NCBI GenBank assembly: GCA_002634385.1
Contig: NSJL01000015.1
Location: 1 to 64,000 of the forward strand
Source: Nitrospira sp.
Lineage (GTDB): Bacteria > Nitrospirota > Thermodesulfovibrionia > Thermodesulfovibrionales > Dissulfurispiraceae
Length of the DNA: 64,000 nt
Direction of reading: 5' to 3'
Below, one piece after another: positions 8,110-15,718 of this stretch. How positions within the stretch are numbered: position 1 is the stretch's first letter; each line of letters opens with the position of its first letter. Below the pieces are notes generated by a model, which made no database searches, was not told where the DNA came from, and was given only the letters and a program-made list of their open reading frames with translations. A program made the translations under genes and the position numbers.

Positions 8110-9078
8110 ATGAGAATTTCAGGAGTATATACAACGTTACAGAACAGGATATGGATATTCCCGGGCCTGGCGCTGGTAACCCTTGTCATCGGGCAGATAT
8201 GCAAAACAAGTTGCTCCTTCCTCTCCGGGGATATCCTCGGGCTCGATCTGAATATCTTCGGAGTGCTCTTTTATTCCCTGCTCCTGGTTGCCGTCATCGC
8301 CTATAAGAGGCTTTTCCCGAAGGACTGGGTGATGTCGCTGATTGCCGCGACGGTGTCGGCGGGGGTGGGGGCGGAATTCATCCTGATCAAGTTCCAGGTG
8401 GAACAGGGGGTCTATTGCCCCAAATGCCTCATTTCCGGCCTGTTCCTCCTCCTCATGTTTGTCATGGTGGTGCGGCATCTGAAGGTCTGGCTTGTGGCTC
8501 TCCTGGTACTGCTGGGGGCTGTCTTTACCTCGCTGACTTTTAACGGCTCGGTGATCCCCTCCTATGCGAAGGAGGTGCAGCACCCGAGCTTCGGAAATGA
8601 GAAGGCCCGCACTGAAATCGTCGTCTACTCGGACTATTTCTGCCCTGCGTGCAGGGACGTGGACGGCAGGATAAACTTCATGCTCAGGAGGCTGCAGGAC
8701 AAGGCGAGAATCCTCTTCGTGGATGTGCCCCTTCATAAGGAGAGCGGACCCTATGCGGAGCTTTTCCTCTATACGTGGTTTGCCTCGGGAAACAGGCTGG
8801 AGGATGCGATCAGGGCGAGGGAGATCTTCTTTCAAGCCTCCAAGGCGAAGACCGACCCGGAGGGGGTCAAGGGTTTCCTGAGGGCACAGGGCATTCCCTT
8901 CAGGGAGGACAAGTCGAGGGCAAGGGAAATTTTCCGTTCTTTCTACAATCCCCTGCTGAAGAAGGATGCGATCAAGGCGACCCCCACGGTGGTCATTGTA
9001 CAGGGCTCGGAAAGAAAGGCCTATGAGGGAGGGGCCGCTATACTGAAGGCTCTGGAGGAAGTGGCCTCCTCCCGGTAA
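8110..9078 (+). CDS. VKOR-family membrane oxidase fused to a DsbA-like thioredoxin domain
   Basis: Likely drives disulfide formation in the periplasm by passing electrons to quinone. Residues 1-150 form a VKOR domain with about five membrane helices, the loop cysteines in ICKTSC and the quinone-proximal pair in VYCPKC. The C-terminal ~160 residues are a thioredoxin-fold domain with FCPAC in VVYSDYFCPACRDVDG and a cis-proline region KATPTVVIV. This VKOR-Trx fusion replaces DsbB plus DsbA in many bacteria. Two in-frame starts exist: ATG 8092, and ATG 8110 which has GGGGGA seven bases upstream. I favour 8110. The gene is convergent with mqnC. A menaquinone link is plausible because the quinone pool is the expected acceptor. 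Confidence 0.88.
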   Translation: MRISGVYTTLQNRIWIFPGLALVTLVIGQICKTSCSFLSGDILGLDLNIFGVLFYSLLLVAVIAYKRLFPKDWVMSLIAATVSAGVGAEFILIKFQVEQGVYCPKCLISGLFLLLMFVMVVRHLKVWLVALLVLLGAVFTSLTFNGSVIPSYAKEVQHPSFGNEKARTEIVVYSDYFCPACRDVDGRINFMLRRLQDKARILFVDVPLHKESGPYAELFLYTWFASGNRLEDAIRAREIFFQASKAKTDPEGVKGFLRAQGIPFREDKSRAREIFRSFYNPLLKKDAIKATPTVVIVQGSERKAYEGGAAILKALEEVASSR

Positions 9079-9101
9079 GCGCGCCGGATGCCGGAGGAAC
9101 G

Positions 9102-10151
9102 TCAGAAGTACTGTACGATGGAGTAGTACGTGTCTCTCTGCGCCGCCGTGAAGCCCGCGCTCTGTATTGCCTGCACGATGTCCTCCCTGGAAACCCGGTA
9201 GCTGACCCCTGCGGCGCGCACCACGTTCTCCTCAAGCATGGTGGAGCCGAAGTCGTTGGCCCCGAAGCGGAGGGCGACCTGGGCGAGCTTCAGCCCCTGG
9301 GTCACCCAGGATGCCTGGATGTTCCTGATATTGTCGAGATATATCCGGGACAGCGCCAATACCCGCAGGTACTCAACGGCAGTGGCGCCCGTACGGCCTT
9401 CAAACTGCGCGGTCTTCAGCAGTTCCGTATTTCCCGGCTGGAAGGTCCAGGGGATAAAGGCGGTAAATCCCCCCGTCCTGTCCTGCAGCGACCTGAGGGC
9501 GTCCAGGTGCTCGATAATATCCGCAGGACCCTCCACGCTGCCGAACATCATGGTGGCCGTTGTCCGCATGCCGATGCCGTGGGCCTCCTCCATAACTTTC
9601 AGCCACAGGGACGAACGTATTTTTTTCGGGCTGACGATCTCCCTCACCCTGTCGGAGAGGATCTCCGCCCCGCCGCCGGGGATGGAATCGAGGCCTGCCT
9701 GTTTCAGCACGGTCAGCGCCTCTTTCAGGGTGAGGCCGTGCTTGTTCGCCAGGTAGAAAATCTCCGGGGGGGAGAAGCCGTGTACGGTGATGGAAAACCT
9801 CTCTTTGATTGCCCTGAGGAGGGAGACATAGTATTCCATTCCCAGGTCGGGATGGAGGCCCCCCTGGATGAGGATCTGGGTGCCGCCCTGCTCGATTGTC
9901 TCTTCGATTTTTTTGAAGATCTCCCCTTTGGACAGCACATAGGCTTCAGGGGATTCCGGGGCGCGGTAAAAGGCGCAGAAGGTGCACTGGTTGAGGCAGA
10001 CATTGGTGTAGTTGATGTTCCGGTCCACCACAAAGGTCACCCGCCCCACCGGGTGCATCTTCGCCCGTAGGGTGTCCGCCCTTTCGCCGAGATCGAGGAG
10101 ATCGGCGCTCTTCAGGAGCTCTAAAGCGGTCTTTCTGTCTATTCTCTCCAT
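9102..10151 (-). CDS. mqnC: Dehypoxanthine futalosine cyclase MqnC (radical SAM)
   Basis: Closes the second ring in the futalosine route to menaquinone. The 349-residue protein has the radical SAM cluster motif CLNQCTFCAF (CxxxCxxC), preceded by VVDRNINYTNV, and family-specific stretches such as ILIQGGLHPDLGMEYY, HGFSPPEI, DSIPGGGAEILSDRVR, ATMMFGSVEG and DRTGGFTAFIPWTFQPGNT. Length is typical. It begins 11 bp after the end of mqnE, so the two consecutive radical SAM genes form an operon. Together with mqnB at 3.3 kb this makes most of a futalosine pathway in one neighbourhood. Confidence 0.93.
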   Translation of the reverse strand: MERIDRKTALELLKSADLLDLGERADTLRAKMHPVGRVTFVVDRNINYTNVCLNQCTFCAFYRAPESPEAYVLSKGEIFKKIEETIEQGGTQILIQGGLHPDLGMEYYVSLLRAIKERFSITVHGFSPPEIFYLANKHGLTLKEALTVLKQAGLDSIPGGGAEILSDRVREIVSPKKIRSSLWLKVMEEAHGIGMRTTATMMFGSVEGPADIIEHLDALRSLQDRTGGFTAFIPWTFQPGNTELLKTAQFEGRTGATAVEYLRVLALSRIYLDNIRNIQASWVTQGLKLAQVALRFGANDFGSTMLEENVVRAAGVSYRVSREDIVQAIQSAGFTAAQRDTYYSIVQYF

Positions 10152-10162
10152 GTCTCTTTCTC

Positions 10163-11281
10163 TCAGGCCCGGCAGACAGCGTCGCTCCCCGCCGTATTCT
10201 CTCCGCCATACTGGTGCAGATGACGGTAGAAGGCATCGCGCTCCACGGGGATCTTGCCCGCTTTCCTCAGGAGGTGTACGAGCTCGTCCCGGGTCATCCC
10301 TTCTCCGGTCATTGCGCCTGCGGAGTGGGTAATCTTTTCCTCGATCACTGTCCCGTCGATATCGTCGGCACCGAAGAGCAGGGCCACCTGGGATATCTTC
10401 TCCCCGAGCATAATCCAGTAGGCCTTGATATGGTCGAAGTTGTCGAGAACCAGCCTGCTTACCGCGATAGTTTTCAGGTCATCGATACCGGAGGAGTAAG
10501 AGCCCCCCATGGCGGTGTTCCTCGGATGGTAGGCGAGGGGGATGAAGGCCTGGAACCCTCCTGTTCTGTCCTGTACCTCCCTCAGTTTCAGGAGATGCTC
10601 CACCCTGTCCCCAACGGTTTCCCGGTGTCCGTAGAGCATGGTGGCATTGGTCTTAATCCCCGTGTTGTGCGCCGCTTCCATGACTTCCAGCCAGCGGGCG
10701 CCCGAAATCTTCTCGGGGCAGAGAGTGGCGCGCACTCCTTCCGCGAAGATCTCCGCTCCTCCTCCCGGCATGAGATCGAGGCCGCTCCGTTTCAACGCAG
10801 CCAGGGTCTCCCCGACGCTCGTTCCGCTTATTTTTGCCATATGGTCGATTTCCACCGCGGTGAATGCCTTGATGGCGAGAGAGGGAAACCGTTTCCGTAT
10901 AGCGGCGATCATGTTCAGGTAATGCTCGAAGGGCCAGTCGGGGTGGAGCCCCCCCACGATGTGCACTTCGGAAAGGCGGGTTCCTCCGGCATGATGGTCG
11001 CCTTCCAGTTTGTGCAGCATTTCCTCTATGGTGAGCTCATAGGCCCCTTCCTCTCCTTTGGAACGGCTGAAGGCGCAGAAGGCGCACCGGTTGAGGCAGA
11101 TATTGGTGGGGTTGATGTGTCGGTTTGCCACGAAATACGCATAATTACCGTTCTTTTGCCGTGCAATAAGGGATGCGAGCCTGCCGATGGTGAACAGATC
11201 ATCGCTTTGGAACAGCTCTACCGCATCTTCCCCGGTCAGTCTTTTTCCGGAAAGGACTTTTTTTCTGATTTCATCCAGCAT
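10163..11281 (-). CDS. mqnE: Aminofutalosine synthase MqnE (radical SAM)
   Basis: Joins the radical derived from SAM to chorismate-derived enolpyruvyl benzoate to give aminodeoxyfutalosine. The radical SAM motif is CLNRCAFCAF, flanked by FVANRHINPTNI. Further family marks are EVHIVGGLHPDWPFEHY, KAFTAVEIDHMAK, DLMPGGGAEIFAEGVR, ATMLYGHRE and DRTGGFQAFIPLAYHPRNT. The start MLDEIRKKVLSGKRLT (ATG at 11279-11281) gives about 372 residues, the usual size. An upstream in-frame ATG at 11347 would add 22 residues from repeat-derived DNA and is unlikely. Confidence 0.92.
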   Translation of the reverse strand: MLDEIRKKVLSGKRLTGEDAVELFQSDDLFTIGRLASLIARQKNGNYAYFVANRHINPTNICLNRCAFCAFSRSKGEEGAYELTIEEMLHKLEGDHHAGGTRLSEVHIVGGLHPDWPFEHYLNMIAAIRKRFPSLAIKAFTAVEIDHMAKISGTSVGETLAALKRSGLDLMPGGGAEIFAEGVRATLCPEKISGARWLEVMEAAHNTGIKTNATMLYGHRETVGDRVEHLLKLREVQDRTGGFQAFIPLAYHPRNTAMGGSYSSGIDDLKTIAVSRLVLDNFDHIKAYWIMLGEKISQVALLFGADDIDGTVIEEKITHSAGAMTGEGMTRDELVHLLRKAGKIPVERDAFYRHLHQYGGENTAGSDAVCRA

Positions 11282-11348
11282 CCTTTCATTATAAAACAAA
11301 CGAAAGGGGCGTTTCCCGGTACGGTTTTTTTTCCAGGGCAATCTCATC

Positions 11349-11466
11349 GTCTTTGAAAAGGACTGGATCCCGGCTCAGAGGATCCGCCGGGATGACGACA
11401 GGACCAAGGGACACCCTCCCACACCCGAAAGAAAGCGCATAGAGAGGCGGAGATCTCTCATGAGAG
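11349..11466 (-). repeat. Reverse copies of the two repeats seen near 0.6 and 1.1 kb
   Basis: On the minus strand, 11399-11349 repeats the GTCGTCATCCCGGCGGATCC element of 1149-1195, and 11466-11406 repeats the CTCTCTATGCGC...TCTTTCGGGTG element of 638-712. Here the two are adjacent, whereas in the first locus they are about 440 bp apart. The rest of 11467-11559 has an inverted repeat CCACCC/GGGTGG at 11521-11537 and a T7 run on the plus strand, but no gene. Confidence 0.7.
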
Positions 11467-11559
11467 GATGGCTCTTTACTGACTACCCCCAAGAGCAAAG
11501 GGACTCCTATATCTTAGGGCCACCACCCGCGATGGGTGGGCGTAGAGGCGGGCGGTTTT

Positions 11560-14089
11560 TTATGTGCTGATGACCTCCCGCACCGTCTTTCCCAGTTCCT
11601 CGAGCTTGTAGGGCTTTACCACCATTCTGCTGAAGCCGTACGTGGTGTAATGCGCCATCACCGGGTCATTGGAATAGCCGCTGGAGACCACGGCTTTTAC
11701 CTCCGGGTCGATTTCGTACAGTCTCCTGATGAGCTCTTTTCCCCCCATACCCCCGGGTACTGTAAGATCCGTGATCACCAGGTCGAAGGGCATTCCCGCT
11801 TCAAGAGCGTCCTTATAGAGAGTGAGCGCCGCCTCTCCCTCCGCCGCGCAAACGACCTCATACCCCAGATGCTTCAGCATCTCTCCGGCGATGTCCCGCA
11901 CATTCTCCTCATCGTCCATCACCAGGACTTTGCCTTTCCCCGTATAGGGGTGCTCTTGCGCCTGTTCCTGCTCCACGGAGATGCCGCACAAGGCGGGGAG
12001 ATAGATGAAAAAGGTAGTGCCCGCCCCCGGCTTCGACTCCAGGGTAATGTGGCCGTCATGCTTTCTGATGACGGAATAAGTGGTGGCGAGACCGAGCCCG
12101 CTTCCCTTCTTCTTCGTAGTGAAATAGGGGTCGAAGATCTTCTTGAGATGCTCTTCCGGGATACCGACCCCTTCGTCGGAGAGTAAAATCCTGATGTATT
12201 TGCCCTTGGGCAGGGGGAGGGTATCCCTGGCTGTCAGGATGACGTTCTCCGTCCTTATCCTGATAATCCCCCCCCTCCGGCATTGCATGGACAGCATTGA
12301 GCACAAGATTGTTGATCACCTGGCTGATCTGTCCCGCGTCGACCTCCACCGGCCAGAGGTCGTCCGGGAAATGGAAGACGCACTTGACATTGGAACCGCT
12401 GAGGATGAACCCTGTCGAATCCCTGATGATGTCCGCGACAGAGGCGCTCTTCCTGATGGGGATTCCGCCTTTCGAGAAGGTGAGGAGCTGCTGTACGAGG
12501 TCCTTTGCCTGCAGGGAGGCTTTTTCCGCCATGGAGAGCCGGTGATGCAATTTGTCCTCAGGGTTGACGAGCATTTTGGAGAGAGAGATGTTTCCAAGGA
12601 TTGCAGTGAGGATATTGTTGAAATCGTGGGCGATTCCTCCCGCGAGGATGCCCAGGGACTCGAGTTTGGCCGCCTTGAGGAGCTCTTCCTCCATCTTCTG
12701 TTTTTCAGTGATGTCGCGGAAGACGAGGACCACCCCGATAACTCTGCTTTCCCTGTCCCGTATGGGAGCGCCGCTGTCGGCGATGATTCTCTCCGTGCCG
12801 TCCCGTGCGATGAGGGCGGTATGGTTGGCAAGCCCCACAACCTTTCCGGTGCGAAGGACCTTCTCCACCGGGTTTTCGCACTTTTCCCGCGTCTTTTCGT
12901 TGATGAGGGGGAAAACCTCGCCGATGTCCCTGCCTGCTGCCTCCTCCTGCATCCACCCGGTAAGCCCCTCCGCTGCCTTATTGATAAGGATCACCCTGCC
13001 TTCCGTATCCGTGGTGATCACCCCGTCGCCGATGCTCCTGAGGGTGACCGACAGCTTTTCTTTTTCCGCAGCGAGGATGGACATCATCGTATTGGTGGCG
13101 TTTATGATGAGGGAGATCTCCCGGATGCCATGCGCCATCTCTTCCGGCACCCGTTCCCCCTCCCTGGCGCTGTCTTCCCGGGAGAGGTGAGAGGCGATTT
13201 CGTGGACCGGGCCCGACAGGTTCCGCCCGATGACGAAAGTGAGACTGACGATCAGGAGGAAGAAGAGGAGGGCGAGGATAAGGGATTGGACCACGATTTC
13301 CCTGGTGATGGTAGAGGAGAGCACGGAATAGGGAAAGGAGTAATGCATGATCCATCCCAGGGGCTCCTGCAATGATTGCTGATAGTAGAGATATCTCTTC
13401 CCTTCGGAGATATAACTTTTCAATCCCTGCTCGCCGGAAGGAGCGGTCTGCAGCCCGGCCCCCAGCCTATGACGGCTCCTGATCAATGTTTCGTCCGGAT
13501 GGTACACCACCACCCCGTCATGGGAAATGATGGAGAGAAAGCCTCTCGTCTTCCATTCGGTGGAATTGAAATGGCGGACAAGGGGGATGATTCCCTGCAG
13601 GTCCTTTTCGATCACCAGGAGCTGTCTGCCGGGAAGGGGGTAGAGGAGGCTCACCACGGGCCGCAGGTGGAACAGCGACTGGTACACCCCGGAAACGGGC
13701 GCTCTCTTCCTGATGGGGTGCAGATGAGAGAAGTCGAGGCCGAGGTATTCCCTGAAAGGGGTACTTATGTCGATAACATGCCCCTTTCCGTCCAGGAGGT
13801 AGAAAAGGTCTCCCTGGTGCAGAGAGAGGCTTTCCCTGAGGAAATGCGCCTTTTTTTTGTCGCCCTCCGGCGGGAGGGAGGAGATCAGTTCCCGGATGGC
13901 GGGGTCATACTGGTGTACATAGTCCTCGATGATTTCCTTTGCAGTCGCCACGGTGGAGGCAATATGGGAGACATGGCGTTTTTTTTCCTCTTCGATGCGG
14001 AGGAAAGCTACGAGAACCGAGAAAAGCAGGAAGGAGGAGATGCCGAAGATGAAGAGAACCCTGTGTATTCTCGAGGAAAAGGAGACCAT
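11560..14089 (-). pseudogene. Hybrid sensor histidine kinase split by a G-run frameshift
   Basis: Two overlapping minus-strand frames together encode one ~842-residue hybrid kinase. The order is: membrane helix (11-30), periplasmic Cache-like sensor domain (~35-255), second helix (~260-285), HAMP, PAS (SIGDGVITTDTEGRVILINKAAEG), HisKA with GILAGGIAHDFNNILTAILG, HATPase, then a receiver domain (VLVMDDEENVRD, phospho-acceptor in LVITDLTVPGGMGG). The frame breaks inside the HATPase N-box. After LVLNAVHAMPEGG a run of eight G (12268-12275) shifts translation into nonsense, whereas seven G would restore IIRIRTENVIL and DEGVGIPEEHLKKIFDPYFTT. The total length is one base over a multiple of three. 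It could be a true mutation, a slippage switch or a sequencing error. It starts 3 bp after the substrate-binding protein gene. Confidence 0.88.
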
Positions 14090-14092
14090 GGA

Positions 14093-15229
14093 CTATTGTA
14101 TCTCACCCCTGTTCCGGAAGCGGCCATCCTGTATCTGCACCTCGTAGACGGGGCGGATGACATCTCCGTAGCGGTCGAAACGTACCGGACCCATCAGGGT
14201 GACGAACTCCATGGAGAGGAGCGCCGCCTTCAATTCGGCAGCGGTGGGGGTGGGGCATTTCTTCAGCGCTTCGGCGAGGATGCAGACTGCCTCATAGGCC
14301 CGGTCGGTCCGGGCGGATACCTCCGCTTTGAATTTTTCCCGTATTCTTTCGGAGAAGGCGAGGTAATCCGGCCTCTTGTTTTCCGGATCGATGAAGGTGA
14401 GGAGGGTCATTCCCTCCACCGCGGAGCCGCCGTACCGGAGGAGATCGGGGGTCTGCGCCCACAGGGTCGCTATCAGGTCTCCTCGGAAACCCTTTGCACG
14501 GAGTTTCTGTGCCGCGATTCCCGTCATGCTTACCTCCGTCAGCAGAATAACGGCCTGGGGGGCGGCTTTCGTAAGCCCCGGGAGTACCGTGTCCATATCG
14601 GGCCTTTTCCGGTAATCGAAGGGGACGGTCACCACGGTCCCGGAGAAGTGCTTCCTGGTTTCCTCGACATATTCCGTCGCAAAGCTGGGATTGGACATGT
14701 CCATGAGAAACGCGACGGTACGCACCTTCTTTCTGGCGAGCAGCTTTCCCAGGGCCGCTCCATAGACTTGGGTGTCCACGGAGGTTCTGAAAAAGAGGTC
14801 GTCTTTTCCTGTCAGGAGAGTGGTGGCGGTATAGCTGGTGAAGAGAAGGGTGTTATGGGAGGTTACATAGGGATACGCCTTGAGGGTGCTGTCGGAATGA
14901 GTGTGTCCGATTATGGCGACCACCTCTTCGTGGATAAGGCTTTTATCTGCCTTCATGACACCTTCATCCGTATTGCCGTCGTCACGTACCAGGAGCTGAA
15001 GGGGACGCCCGTTAACACCCCCCCTCTGGTTGATCTCTTCCACTGCCAGCATAGCCCCGTCGCGTATATATTCCCCTGCAGTCCCGCCCCTGCCGCTGAG
15101 ATTGACGGAGAGGCCTATCCTGAGGGGAGGTTTTCTGCTTTCGCAGGAGACGAGGCATAAAAGCGTTATCGACAGGGCTGCAAGAAAAGGTAGAGCGGTA
15201 CTGCGCTTATGGTATCTTTGTCTTTGCAT
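14093..15229 (-). CDS. Branched-chain-amino-acid-type substrate-binding lipoprotein
   Basis: A periplasmic type I binding protein of the LivK/Peripla_BP_6 family with a lipoprotein signal (LPFLAALSITLLCLVSC, Cys ~29). The mature part opens RKPPLRIGLSVNLSGRGG and contains GAMLAVEEINQRGGVNG, the usual ligand-lobe signature. There are no ABC permease or ATPase genes beside it. Instead the hybrid histidine kinase starts 3 bp downstream, so it probably presents a ligand (amide, urea, amino acid or aromatic acid) to the kinase sensor. I chose the ATG at 15227-15229: a TATAAT box overlaps the longer candidate ATG at 15268, and GGGGG lies six bases before 15229. Confidence 0.85.
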   Translation of the reverse strand: MQRQRYHKRSTALPFLAALSITLLCLVSCESRKPPLRIGLSVNLSGRGGTAGEYIRDGAMLAVEEINQRGGVNGRPLQLLVRDDGNTDEGVMKADKSLIHEEVVAIIGHTHSDSTLKAYPYVTSHNTLLFTSYTATTLLTGKDDLFFRTSVDTQVYGAALGKLLARKKVRTVAFLMDMSNPSFATEYVEETRKHFSGTVVTVPFDYRKRPDMDTVLPGLTKAAPQAVILLTEVSMTGIAAQKLRAKGFRGDLIATLWAQTPDLLRYGGSAVEGMTLLTFIDPENKRPDYLAFSERIREKFKAEVSARTDRAYEAVCILAEALKKCPTPTAAELKAALLSMEFVTLMGPVRFDRYGDVIRPVYEVQIQDGRFRNRGEIQ

Positions 15230-15266
15230 ACGGCACCCCCGCATTATGGTCCCCCGGTTGTCAGGC

Positions 15267-15296
15267 ATTATATACCCCTAACGGGTAAATAATCAA
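15267..15296 (-). promoter_or_regulatory. Sigma-70-type promoter for the binding-protein/kinase operon
   Basis: On the minus strand TTGATT (15291-15296) and TATAAT (15267-15272) are separated by 18 bases. Transcription would begin near 15259, which supports the start codon at 15229. Confidence 0.6.
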
Positions 15297-15335
15297 TAAA
15301 CAATTTACTTGCCGGGGGGAGGGGTTTTGCAGAAC

Positions 15336-15668
15336 CCGGGGCAAATGTATTAAAAGAATGATTCAATAGAAAACAACGGGATTGCTTCAGGGTACGACCC
15401 TTCGCAATGACAAAGACAGGAGGAGGTAAAGGTAGAGGTAGAGAGGAAGACAGAAGAAAGGGATTGCTTCAGGATACGACCCTTCGCAATGACAGCACAC
15501 AAGAACCTCTTCCCCAGTCATTGCGAGTCCGCGTTCTTTTCCCCAGTCATTGCAATCTCTCTTCCCTCTGTCATTGCTCTTTCCCTTCTGTCATTAGGAG
15601 CGCAGCGAAGCAATCGCAAGGGAATACACACTCACCGGGCATTTTGTTTTGATGCGTGTGCCCTGGCC
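15336..15668. repeat. Composite MITE-like inverted-repeat element
   Basis: The left end (GGGGCAAATGTATTAAAA...) and right end (TTTTGATGCGTGTGCCCTGG) are diverged versions of the terminal repeats of the element at 30745-30901. Inside are two copies of ATTGCTTCAGG(G/A)TACGACCC + TTCGCAATGAC and a reverse partner with GCAGCGAAGCAATCGC. It fills the gap before uvrA. Confidence 0.7.
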
Positions 15669-15718
15669 CCGACGGCACTTTGTTTTTTCAGCAGAGCCTA
15701 AAATGTTACACTATACGG

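Noticed and set aside
13376..15160. A 594-codon plus-strand frame opposite the kinase and binding protein
   Set aside because: Composition is typical of antisense translation and there is no start context.
15379..15625. CRISPR array suspected from repeated ATTGCTTCAGG units
   Set aside because: The copies face each other as inverted arms of a MITE-like element, spacing is irregular, and no cas gene is present in the window.
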